A stretch of DNA of 64,000 nucleotides from Devosia ginsengisoli. GTDB lineage: Bacteria; Pseudomonadota; Alphaproteobacteria; Rhizobiales; Devosiaceae. Each line of letters opens with the position of its first letter. The first letter of the stretch is position 1. The position numbers were made by a program, and so were the translations under genes. The notes beneath the pieces are model-generated. The model saw only the letters and a program-made list of their open reading frames with translations, did not search any database and was not told the origin of the DNA. Positions 16,760-23,921 of this stretch are shown here, piece by piece. Where the stretch lies: contig NZ_JANQAJ010000005.1 in NCBI RefSeq assembly GCF_024707105.1, positions 310,001-374,000 of the forward strand, written 5' to 3'.

Positions 16760-17719
16760 ATGGCCGTACATTTCCTGCTCAGCGCACAGGCCCGCACCCT
16801 GTCCCTCAAGGAAATCTACAAGGGTGGCGAAGAAGCCGCCTACGAGACGTTCAAGTCCATTCGCTGGGCTGCGAACGAAGGTCATGCCGTTTGCCCGCGT
16901 TGCGGCTCTGTTGAGAGCTACGAAATCACCACCCGCCGCAAGTTCAAGTGCGCCGGTTGCGGGCACCAGTTCAGCGTCACCAGTGGCACGATCTTCGCCA
17001 GCCGCAAGATGGCGTTTGTCGATCTGCTGGCCGCGATCTGCATTTTCGTCAACGCTGTGAAGGGCCTCAGCGCCTTGCAGCTCAGCCGCGATCTGGACGT
17101 CCAGTACAAGACCGCCTTCGTCCTGTCGCACAAGCTGCGCGAGGCGCTTGCCGCCGAAGTGGCTGGCCACACTCTGGACGGTGAAGTTGAAATCGACGGC
17201 GCTTACTTCGGTGGCTATATCCGCCCGGCGAACCTCAAGGACGACCGGATCGACCGCCGCCTTGCCCAGCACCAGACCGGCGCCCGCCGTGTCGTGGTGG
17301 CCCTGCGCCAGCGTCAGGGCCGCACCCTGACGTTCGTTCGTCCGACCGAAGCCCATGGCGTCGAAATCGCAATGCAGGTCGTGTCGCGCAAGTCGGTGAT
17401 CTTCGCTGACGAGGCAGGCCATTGGGACAACCTTCACGAAGGCTGGACCACTGGCCGCATCAATCACAGTGAGGCTTACTCACAGGACGGCGCGAACACC
17501 AATCAGGTTGAGAGCTTCTTTAGCCGCCTGCGCCGCATGGTCACTGGCCAGCACCACGGCGTTTCGCCCAAGTACCTGCACCAGTACAGCGCCCATGCTG
17601 CTTGGCTGGAAGATCACCGCCGCCGCTCGAATGGCGACAATGCCAACGCTGCACTGGCGAACGCCATGGCGCACCCGGTGAGCCGCAATTGGGCGGGGTA
17701 TTGGCAGCGGGCGCAGTAA
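16760..17719 (+). CDS. IS1595-family transposase
   Basis: 319 aa. The N-terminal zinc ribbon is seen as CPRCGSVESYEITTRRKFKC and CAGCGHQFSVTSGTIFASRK, the signature of the IS1595/ISXO2-like group. The catalytic domain has the first Asp in EVEIDGAYFGGYIRPANLKD, the second in VIFADEAGHWDNLH, and the third acidic position in TNQVESFFSRLRRMVTGQHH, followed by YLHQYSAHAAWLEDHR. Length is normal and no frameshift is seen, so it is probably active. It should act on the 25-bp ends at 15603 and 19642. Confidence 0.93.
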   Translation: MAVHFLLSAQARTLSLKEIYKGGEEAAYETFKSIRWAANEGHAVCPRCGSVESYEITTRRKFKCAGCGHQFSVTSGTIFASRKMAFVDLLAAICIFVNAVKGLSALQLSRDLDVQYKTAFVLSHKLREALAAEVAGHTLDGEVEIDGAYFGGYIRPANLKDDRIDRRLAQHQTGARRVVVALRQRQGRTLTFVRPTEAHGVEIAMQVVSRKSVIFADEAGHWDNLHEGWTTGRINHSEAYSQDGANTNQVESFFSRLRRMVTGQHHGVSPKYLHQYSAHAAWLEDHRRRSNGDNANAALANAMAHPVSRNWAGYWQRAQ

Positions 17720-17805
17720 GCCGTTGAACTAATTGAACATTAATAACCCCTTGAATCTCAAGGAAGAATCCATTATCTTCCACATTCAACAGAGGGTGCA
17801 TCCCA

Positions 17806-18315
17806 ATGACCGACACGCCTACTTATCTTTATAAGCCAGCGTGGGTCGCAAACTCTTTCCTCGTCCGCGCCAAGGATGAGAATGACTATATCGACCCACT
17901 GAAAATACAGAAGCTTGTGTACAATCTTCACGGTTGGCACCTAGCCACTACAGGTATGCCCGCAGTTGGCGAGCGTTTTGAAGCTTGGCCAAAAGGCCCA
18001 GTCTTGTCGTCGTTGTACCATCGCTTCAAGCAGTATCGCTGGGACCCAATTGCTCGCCTTGCGGCGGACATCAATCCGACCACTGGGCAATTTGAGGCAG
18101 TGACAGTGCCTGCGTCCGATGAGCAGTTTCAGCGCATTTTTGACCTAGTGTGGAACCGCTATAAGGGATTGAACGGCACCCAGCTTTCGGCCCTGACGCA
18201 TGCGGACGGCACACCGTGGACTAGGGCTCGATCTGCTCAGCTTGAATATATTCCAGACGCCTGGATACGCGACCATTTCGTTGAAATAGCGTCTAGAGAC
18301 GCAGCTCCCGCGTAA
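17806..18315 (+). CDS. Panacea-domain (DUF4065/SocA-like) putative antitoxin
   Basis: 169 aa. The domain's signature is clear: VANSFLVRAKDENDYIDPLK (the A-x-x-[FL] helix), IQKLVYNLHGWHLATTGMPA, FEAWPKGPVLSSLYHRFKQY, and the C-terminal LNGTQLSALTHADGTPWTRA. Panacea proteins are promiscuous antitoxins (PanA) that neutralise very different toxins encoded next to them; SocA of Caulobacter is a related adaptor. Here the partner is the 126-aa two-helix membrane protein starting 8 bp after the stop. The antitoxin role is inferred from family and context. The gene is transposon cargo, downstream of the transposase by 86 bp. Confidence 0.85.
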   Translation: MTDTPTYLYKPAWVANSFLVRAKDENDYIDPLKIQKLVYNLHGWHLATTGMPAVGERFEAWPKGPVLSSLYHRFKQYRWDPIARLAADINPTTGQFEAVTVPASDEQFQRIFDLVWNRYKGLNGTQLSALTHADGTPWTRARSAQLEYIPDAWIRDHFVEIASRDAAPA

Positions 18316-18323
18316 GGAACAAT

Positions 18324-18704
18324 ATGCGGGACCAGCCTCCTGGTAGAACAGACAATGAAAAAACGGTCCCGATTGATAAAATCGGGACCGCTCCTTTACG
18401 TGAGATTCCCGATGAACCGGCCCCTAAAGGGGTAGATCCACTTACCGGACGTCAGACCTTCAGGGATGAGTTGGGATGGGTCGGCAAGTTCATCGGCGGT
18501 CGCACTGAGAAGGCCGGAAACATAGCGTTTATGGTGGTATTTGTGGCTGCCATTCTGCTTCTAGTCGTAATGGTTGGCTGGATAACCTACGACCCGGCTA
18601 GAGGTGAATACCCGCTGAGCGGTATGGTGACACCTCTTATTGGGCTACTTGGAACCGCCATGGGGTACATGTTCGGCAAGGGCAGCAACGGCAAGGATGA
18701 CTAG
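18324..18704 (+). CDS. Small two-helix membrane protein, putative PanT-type toxin
   Basis: 126 aa, ATG preceded by AAGGAACAAT. The first 65 residues are polar and proline-rich (PDEPAPKGVDPLTGRQTFRD). Then come two membrane segments: AFMVVFVAAILLLVVMVGWI and MVTPLIGLLGTAMGYMFG, ending GKGSNGKDD. I know no enzyme family for it. Its place 8 bp after a Panacea antitoxin candidate and its small membrane-inserting form match the membrane-toxin class reported for PanTA systems. It could instead be a holin-like or unrelated protein. Stop codons overlap with the convergent gene on the other strand. Confidence 0.6.
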   Translation: MRDQPPGRTDNEKTVPIDKIGTAPLREIPDEPAPKGVDPLTGRQTFRDELGWVGKFIGGRTEKAGNIAFMVVFVAAILLLVVMVGWITYDPARGEYPLSGMVTPLIGLLGTAMGYMFGKGSNGKDD

Positions 18705-19126
18705 ACGACCTGCCACACCACCACATTGCTCACCTTGCCCGCCCTCTCTATCCCCGCGCCGCGCTTGGCCTGCATGGTGAGCGCCTGAACAACCCGCAAC
18801 GCCACAGCCGTCCGCAAGTAGCGGTCGTCACCGTCCAGACCCTTGTGCTGGATCACCCACAACGCCAGCTCCCGCGTATTCATCGGGCCGTTGGCCAGCG
18901 CCTGCTTGCAAAGGCTGGCCAGTTCCCGGCGCCGGAACAGCGCATTGACGTTCATATAGGACGGCTGGCCGTTTTCGCGCGGCGCTTCAAACAGCGTCAT
19001 AGTCGCGTGAACATGGGCCAGGTCTTTGCGGGCGCGGTCAATGTCTCGCTCAGCCTTGGCAATGAATGCCTCTAGCTGGCTGGCCTTGGTTCGGAGTGTG
19101 TTGATAACCTGTGGTGTGTCGGTCAT
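18701..19126 (-). CDS. Unknown coiled-coil protein (transposon cargo)
   Basis: 141 aa from ATG 19126 (MTDTPQVINTLRTKASQLEA); the track start at 19153 is a TTG just above the opposite gene and has no ribosome site, but the ATG is not well supported either. Residues 8-45 predict a coiled coil (TKASQLEAFIAKAERDIDRA). The second half reads like a winged-helix fold (RRELASLCKQALANGPMNTR, ELALWVIQHKGLDGDDRYLR). Proteins of this layout are often annotated hypothetical in Hyphomicrobiales. Divergent from the WYL-like gene (26 bp between starts) and tail-to-tail with the putative toxin gene. Confidence 0.65.
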   Translation of the reverse strand: MTDTPQVINTLRTKASQLEAFIAKAERDIDRARKDLAHVHATMTLFEAPRENGQPSYMNVNALFRRRELASLCKQALANGPMNTRELALWVIQHKGLDGDDRYLRTAVALRVVQALTMQAKRGAGIERAGKVSNVVVWQVV

Positions 19127-19152
19127 GGTCTGAGTCCATTGGAGGGGCGGCA

Positions 19153-19467
19153 ATGAACCAGCAGACGCTTTGCGCGGCGATACGTGAGCGGAAGAACGTT
19201 CTGATCAAGTACGACGACGATATCGTTGAGCGAACCTTTTCACCCTACATCGTCTATACGTCCAGCAAGGACAACGAGACCGTTGCCGGATACCAAGTCA
19301 GCAACCCAGCCGACCCTCTAGAGCGCGATAAGTGGCGCATGCTCACTATTGCCAAGCTCACTAGCGTCCGCCCCGGCACGACCACATTCACGGTCAATCA
19401 GAGCTTCAATCCGGCTGACAAGGTTTACGGCAACCGGGTCGTCTGCCACGTAAAGCAGAATGTCTGA
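19153..19467 (+). CDS. Small WYL-like protein (transposon cargo)
   Basis: 104 aa from the ATG at 19153, which has a strong GGAGGGG six bases upstream; the track start at 19111 is too early. The sequence runs LCAAIRERKNVLIKYDDDIV, ERTFSPYIVYTSSKDNETVA, GYQVSNPADPLERDKWRMLT, IAKLTSVRP, the strand order of a WYL ligand-sensing domain (AI-x-x-R-K, Y, R-x-x-x-P, W-R-x-x-x). WYL domains regulate many defence and stress systems, usually fused to a DNA-binding domain; here there is none. The call is by pattern only. Confidence 0.55.
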   Translation: MNQQTLCAAIRERKNVLIKYDDDIVERTFSPYIVYTSSKDNETVAGYQVSNPADPLERDKWRMLTIAKLTSVRPGTTTFTVNQSFNPADKVYGNRVVCHVKQNV

Positions 19468-19566
19468 TAGGCCAAGCATGGCGTGGTAGGTCGCGTCGTC
19501 TCTGTCCAGCGTCTCAAATACTCCTAGCGCCTGTTCCGCCATGAAGCGGACTTTCTCAACGTCCAT
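19318..19566 (-). CDS. Unknown 82-aa protein overlapping the WYL-like gene
   Basis: ATG at 19566 has CGGGAG eight bases upstream and gives MDVEKVRFMAEQALGVFETL, DRDDATYHAMLGLSDILLYV, ADDPVAVNLVSRIEALIDRE, a plausible helical protein. Its last 150 bp lie antisense to the 3' half of the WYL-like gene, which is unusual. The track start at 19635 lies inside the terminal repeat and is unlikely. Function unknown; existence moderately supported. Confidence 0.45.
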   Translation of the reverse strand: MDVEKVRFMAEQALGVFETLDRDDATYHAMLGLSDILLYVADDPVAVNLVSRIEALIDRECGRAGADASELGNSEHAPLIAL

Positions 19567-19617
19567 TGGTTTACTCCCGAAGTATGGTGATTTACGTCGC
19601 GTTATGCGATACGTTTG

Positions 19618-19642
19618 TTGGTGCGTTTGATACATAAGGCCG
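19618..19642. repeat. Right terminal inverted repeat of the transposon
   Basis: TTGGTGCGTTTGATACATAA plus GGCCG, exact reverse complement of the left end. Confidence 0.93.
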
Positions 19643-19650
19643 GGACTATC
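19643..19650. repeat. Target-site duplication, right copy
   Basis: GGACTATC, identical to 15595-15602. Confidence 0.93.
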
Positions 19651-20717
19651 CGCCCGAACGACTCGACATCAAATTCGTGGTCGAGGCGAAATCGACCACG
19701 ACGATCGCGGCCGTCCGTGCCCGGCTTGGCGATCCGCGCTTTTCCCTGGTTTCGGTGCCTGATGCGCTGCCGCGCACCAAGCCCAAGGCGCTCGATTTCG
19801 CCCTGCCATTGTGTCGGGGCGAATATGTGGTCGTCTACGATGCCGAGGACGTGCCGGACACGGACCAGTTATGGAAGGCCGCTTTGCGGTTTCGCGACGC
19901 CCCGGACATTGTGTGCCTGCAAGCGAAACTGGTGATCGACAATGGCCAGCGGAACTGGCTGACGGCCCTGTTCGCGGGGGAATATGCCGGCCTCTTTACC
20001 GTGCTGCTGCCGGCATTGGCCCGCTGGCGGCTGCCCATGCCGCTGGGTGGCACCTCCAACCATTTCCGGCTCAAGGCGCTGCGCGAACTGGGCGGCTGGG
20101 ACGCCTATAACGTCACCGAAGATGCCGATCTGGGCATGCGGTTGGCCCGGCTGCGGCTGCGCGTCGAAGTGCTGGATTCGGTGACCAGCGAAGCGGCGCC
20201 GGTGCACCTGCTGCCCTGGATCGGGCAGCGCACACGCTGGATGAAAGGCTGGATGCAGACCTTCATCGTTCACAATCGCGACCCCGGAAAGCTGCTGGCG
20301 GAAATGGGCCTGCCCGCCATGCTGGCCTTCGAGGCCCTGGTGCTCGGCATGATCATCACGCCGATCCTGCATTGCGGCTTCGCCCTGGTGCTGTTGCTGG
20401 TCTGGATCACCGGGGCCGGAGGCGTCGACGGCGCTGCCTGGACCCTGTTCTACCTGGCCGTGCTGGCCCTGGGCTATGGCAGCGCCCTGGCCATGACGAC
20501 ACTCGGACTGATGCGCCTGAAGCGGACCGGGCTGTTGCCGGCCCAGCTGCTGCTGCCGCTCTACTGGCTGTTGATCGGCTTTGCCAGCATGCGCGCCGCC
20601 CACGACCTGATGGTGCGGCCCTTCTACTGGTTCAAATCACCCCATCGCCCGGAAGCGAGCGTCAAACCCCGGCGCGGTGAGCCGGCGCAACCCGCGGGGC
20701 GTCGCGTTCCCACTTAA
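19651..20717 (+). pseudogene. Family-2 glycosyltransferase, 3' fragment (split by transposon)
   Basis: Continues the 5' fragment in frame. Catalytic motifs of processive membrane GT2 enzymes (cellulose-synthase-like) are here: the DxD-region YVVVYDAEDVPDTDQLWKAA, the TED motif in NVTEDADLGMRLARLRLRVE, and QxxRW in IGQRTRWMKGWMQTFIVH. Three to four membrane segments follow (ALVLGMIITPILHCGFALVL, FYLAVLALGYGSALAMTTLG, LLLPLYWLLIGFASM). Acceptor and donor binding should have been on this half, so neither half can work alone unless the element excises. The GTG at 19677 in the track is not a natural start. Probably an exopolysaccharide or glycan polymerising enzyme under quorum control before disruption. 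Confidence 0.93.
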
Positions 20718-20723
20718 GTAACT

Positions 20724-20738
20724 TGACTAGAAGTATCA
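20724..20738. promoter_or_regulatory. RirA-type iron-responsive operator (IRO box)
   Basis: TGA-CTAGAAGTA-TCA fits TGA-N9-TCA exactly, in an A/T-rich stretch 89 bp upstream of the siderophore-interacting protein gene and right after the glycosyltransferase stop. RirA is the main iron regulator in Hyphomicrobiales. The motif is short, but its position in front of an iron operon supports it. Confidence 0.6.
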
Positions 20739-20779
20739 TAATATGTAGCACCGGCCGGGATCGAAATCAGCCAGACAGG

Positions 20780-20830
20780 ATGATCGCCATGCCGGAACTG
20801 CACGCCCCTCTGCCCCTGGGCCGGCCATGA
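20780..20830 (+). other. Leader mini-ORF coupled to the SIP gene
   Basis: A 16-codon ORF (MIAMPELHAPLPLGRP) with ACAGG upstream ends at a TGA overlapping the ATG of the next gene (ATGA). It may couple translation. No attenuation hairpin is evident. Confidence 0.3.
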
Positions 20831-21714
20831 GGCAGATGTTCCACGAAGCGACGGTGCTGGCCCGCCAGATTTTGACGCCGGGCATGATCCGGTTGACTTT
20901 CGGTGGGCCTGGACTCACCGCATTCCGGACGACCGGCATTGGCGACGAATATCTGCGGCTGTTCTTTCCCAACGAAAAAACCGGCAAGCTGCATCTGCCC
21001 CACATCACCGAGGATGGCCGCTGGACCTATCCGGACGGGCAGGATGCCATTCGCTGCTCGACCTATACGGTGCGCCGTTTCCGCGCCGATGCGGGCGAGG
21101 TCGATATCGACTTCGTGGTGCATGAGGGCGGCCTGGCCAGCGAATGGGCGCAGCAGGCCAATCCGGGCGATCGGGTGACCATCAACAATCCGCGCGGGCT
21201 TTATGCGCCGCCATCCGATATCGCCTGGCAATTGCTGGTGGCCGATGCCACCGGCCTGCCGGCCCTGTCGCGGCTGCTGGAGCAGACCCCGCGGCATGTG
21301 CAGTCGCGTGTCTTCGTCGAGGTGGCGCAAGCCGAGGACGAACAGAAATTGCCGGCCCATCCCGGCGCCACCGTGACCTGGCTGCACAAGAGCGGCAATG
21401 GCGTGGCGCCCAGCCGCATGGGCGAAGTGGTGCGCGCCGTGCCGATGCCGGCGACGCCGGGCTATGTCTGGGTGGCGGGCGAGCAGAAAGTGGTGCGCGC
21501 CATCCGTAAATATGTGCGCCAGGAGCTCAAACTCCCCGCCGAGCGCTACGAACTGGTCGGTTACTGGACCGCCCAGGGCGAGGAATGGGACGCCAAGTGG
21601 GACGCGCTCGATCCGGCCATCAAGGCGAAGATCGACGCTGCCTGGGATTCGGGACGCGACCGCGAGGAAGTGCGCGACGAATATGAGGCAGTGCTGGAGA
21701 AGTTCGGCCTCTGA
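20827..21714 (+). CDS. Siderophore-interacting protein (FAD-dependent ferric reductase)
   Basis: 295 aa, ViuB/SIP family, which reduces iron in imported ferric siderophores in the cytoplasm using NAD(P)H and FAD. The FAD-binding signature appears as RCSTYTVRRFRADAGEVDID (usual form R-x-Y-T-x-R), with FVVHEGGLASEWAQQANPGD and VTINNPRGLY after it. The NAD(P)H side gives GYVWVAGEQKVVRAIRKYVR and YELVGYWTAQGEEWD. It begins the iron operon: two permeases and an ATPase follow. The C-terminal extension WDALDPAIKAKIDAAWDSGR is common in alphaproteobacterial members. Confidence 0.92.
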   Translation: MRQMFHEATVLARQILTPGMIRLTFGGPGLTAFRTTGIGDEYLRLFFPNEKTGKLHLPHITEDGRWTYPDGQDAIRCSTYTVRRFRADAGEVDIDFVVHEGGLASEWAQQANPGDRVTINNPRGLYAPPSDIAWQLLVADATGLPALSRLLEQTPRHVQSRVFVEVAQAEDEQKLPAHPGATVTWLHKSGNGVAPSRMGEVVRAVPMPATPGYVWVAGEQKVVRAIRKYVRQELKLPAERYELVGYWTAQGEEWDAKWDALDPAIKAKIDAAWDSGRDREEVRDEYEAVLEKFGL

Positions 21715-21792
21715 CCGTAATTTGACGACTGATGCCCTGAGGCAGCGGAGCACGGACATGATCGGACGATTTCGCGCGGCGGGCCAGCCGAG

Positions 21793-22854
21793 ATGAGCCT
21801 CACCGCCACCAGCCAGGATCTGGCACGCCAGGATGCACGGCGCCCCGGCGTCGCTCAGACCAATGCCCTGCGGCTGGGCTGGCTGCTGCTGGCTATTGCG
21901 GTGCTGGCCGCGGTGCTGGTGGCCAGCATAGCCGTCGGCTCCAAGGATATTCCGGTGTCGACCGTGTTCGACGCGCTCTTTGCCTATGACGACAGCGACG
22001 ACCACGCCATCATCCAGGCCTTGCGCGTGCCGCGTACGATGATGGGCCTGGCTGTGGGCGCTGCGCTCGGCATGGCCGGGGCGCTGATCCAGGCACTGAC
22101 GCGCAATCCACTGGCCGATCCGGGCATTCTCGGCGTCAATGCGGGGGCGGCCTTCTTCGTGGTGCTGGCGGTGGGCCTGTTCGGTCTCACCTCCATCCAG
22201 GGTTATATCTGGTTCGCCTTTCTCGGCGCCATCGTGACCACGGTGCTGGTCTATGCCGTCGGCTCGGCCGGGCGCGGCGGGGCGACGCCGGTGCGGCTGA
22301 CGCTGGCGGGCGTGGCCATCGGCGCGGTGCTGGGTGGTATTTCCTCGGGCATTACCCTGCTCAACCCCACGACATTCGACCGCATGCGCCAATGGGGTGC
22401 CGGCTCGCTGGTGGCGCCGGGCTATGAAACGCTGTGGGCCGTATTGCCCTTCATCGCCATCGGGCTGGTCATATCAATGCTGGTGGCGCGGCCGCTCAAT
22501 GCCGTCGCCCTGGGCGATGACCTGGCGGCGGCTTTGGGTGCCAACATGGCGCGCACCCGCGCGCTGGTGGTGGTCGCGACGACCCTGCTGGCCGGGGCGG
22601 CGACGGCAGCGGCCGGTCCCATCGGCTTTGTCGGGCTGATGGTGCCGCATGTGGCACGCTGGATCGTCGGACCCGACCAGCGCTGGATTTTCCTTTTCAC
22701 CGTGGTGCTGGCGCCCATTCTGCTGCTGACGGCCGATATTGTCGGCCGGGTGGTAATGCGGCCCGGCGAATTGCAGGTGGGCATCGTCACCGCCTTTGTC
22801 GGCGCGCCGGTGCTGATCGCGCTGGCCCGGCGACGCAGGGTGAGCGGGCTATGA
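21793..22854 (+). CDS. Iron-siderophore ABC transporter permease (FecCD family), first
   Basis: 353 aa with about ten membrane segments. Family stretches: LRVPRTMMGLAVGAALGMAG, ALIQALTRNPLADPGILGVN (the contact loop for the ATPase and the usual NPLADP motif), RLTLAGVAIGAVLGGISSGI, and AAGPIGFVGLMVPHVARWIV. ATG overlaps the stop of a 12-codon mini-ORF (21758-21796, MIGRFRAAGQPR). Forms a heterodimer with the next permease; their genes overlap by 4 bp. FepD-like in position. Confidence 0.93.
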   Translation: MSLTATSQDLARQDARRPGVAQTNALRLGWLLLAIAVLAAVLVASIAVGSKDIPVSTVFDALFAYDDSDDHAIIQALRVPRTMMGLAVGAALGMAGALIQALTRNPLADPGILGVNAGAAFFVVLAVGLFGLTSIQGYIWFAFLGAIVTTVLVYAVGSAGRGGATPVRLTLAGVAIGAVLGGISSGITLLNPTTFDRMRQWGAGSLVAPGYETLWAVLPFIAIGLVISMLVARPLNAVALGDDLAAALGANMARTRALVVVATTLLAGAATAAAGPIGFVGLMVPHVARWIVGPDQRWIFLFTVVLAPILLLTADIVGRVVMRPGELQVGIVTAFVGAPVLIALARRRRVSGL

Positions 22855-23921
22855 GCGTGATCGAGCAGCCAAAGGGCATCGACTTCGGCCGGCCGATGCG
22901 GGCCGTGCGCTGGTTCGGCGATGCCGTGTCGCATCGGCTTGATGTCCGGACTATCAGCGTCTGCCTGGTGCTGCTGGCCATTGCGCTGGCCGTGGCGCTG
23001 GTAACGCTGGCCAGCGGGGAATATCAGGTGCCACTGCCCGATGTGGTCAAGGCTTTGCTGGGGCAGGCCGAAGGCCGCATCCACATGGTGGTGGTGGAGT
23101 GGCGCCTGCCGCGGACCGCGCTGGCGCTGATCCTGGGGGCGGCTCTGGGCATGGGCGGGGCGATCTTCCAGTCGCTGACCCGCAATCCGCTGGGCAGCCC
23201 GGATATTATCGGCTTCGATGCCGGCGCCTATACCGGCGCACTGGTCGTGATCATTCTGCTGCAGGGCGGCTATTATGCCATTGCCGGCGGCGCGCTGGCC
23301 GGCGGGCTCTGCACGGCCCTGCTGGTCTATGTGCTGGCCTATAGCCGGGGCGTGCAGGGGTTTCGGCTGATCATCGTCGGCATTGGTGTCTCGGCCATGC
23401 TGACCTCGCTCAATACCTGGATGCTGCTGCGCGCCAAGCTGGAAGTGGCCATGGCGGCCGCCATCTGGGGCGCGGGCACGCTGAACGGGCTGGGGCTCGA
23501 CCGGCTGGGGCCGGCGGCGCTGATCCTGGCCGTACTGATCCCGCTGGCGCTGTTGATGAGCCGGCCCATGGCGCAGCTCGAACTGGGTGATGACGCGGCG
23601 CGGGCGCTCGGTGTCAATGCCGAGCGTACCCGATTGGCTTTGCTGGTGCTGGGCGTGGCACTGACCGCGACCGTGACCGCCACGGCCGGCCCCATTGGCT
23701 TCGTCGCCCTGGCGGCGCCGCAACTGGCGCGGCGGCTGACCGGGTCGGCCGGCGTTTCCATGTTGCCTGCGGCCGCCATGGGCGCACTGCTGCTGGCAGC
23801 GGCCGATTATCTGGCGCAGCGCGCTTTCGCACCGACGCAGATTCCTGTTGGCATCGTCACGGTCAGTCTGGGCGGGGTCTATTTCGTCTGGCTGCTGCTG
23901 CGCGAAGCGCGACGGCAATGA
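22851..23921 (+). CDS. Iron-siderophore ABC transporter permease (FecCD family), second
   Basis: 356 aa. WRLPRTALALILGAALGMGG, FQSLTRNPLGSPDIIGFDAG, GFRLIIVGIGVSAMLTSLNT and TAGPIGFVALAAPQLARRLT place it as the FepG-like partner (NPLGSPDIIGF is typical of this half). Start and stop overlap the neighbouring genes by 4 bp each (ATGA), so the operon is translationally coupled. Confidence 0.93.
   Translation: MSVIEQPKGIDFGRPMRAVRWFGDAVSHRLDVRTISVCLVLLAIALAVALVTLASGEYQVPLPDVVKALLGQAEGRIHMVVVEWRLPRTALALILGAALGMGGAIFQSLTRNPLGSPDIIGFDAGAYTGALVVIILLQGGYYAIAGGALAGGLCTALLVYVLAYSRGVQGFRLIIVGIGVSAMLTSLNTWMLLRAKLEVAMAAAIWGAGTLNGLGLDRLGPAALILAVLIPLALLMSRPMAQLELGDDAARALGVNAERTRLALLVLGVALTATVTATAGPIGFVALAAPQLARRLTGSAGVSMLPAAAMGALLLAAADYLAQRAFAPTQIPVGIVTVSLGGVYFVWLLLREARRQ

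Larger units (their letters stand above)
15603..19642. mobile_element. IS1595-family cargo transposon, 4,040 bp
   Basis: Bounded by perfect 25-bp terminal inverted repeats starting CGGCCTTATGTATCAAACGC and flanked by the 8-bp duplication GGACTATC. Eight-base duplications and passenger genes are known for the IS1595 family, and the element encodes such a transposase. Besides the transposase it carries seven other genes in four transcription groups: DUF6471-like plus membrane protein (leftward), Panacea-domain plus two-helix membrane protein (rightward), a coiled-coil protein (leftward), a WYL-like protein (rightward), and an 82-aa protein overlapping it (leftward). Its base composition looks poorer in GC than the host genes. 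Intact ends, exact duplication and an intact transposase suggest recent insertion. Confidence 0.93.

Noticed and set aside
20767-23918. Minus-strand ORFs of 541 and 498 aa over the iron operon
   Set aside because: Shadows; the plus-strand genes overlap by 4 bp each and carry full family motifs.
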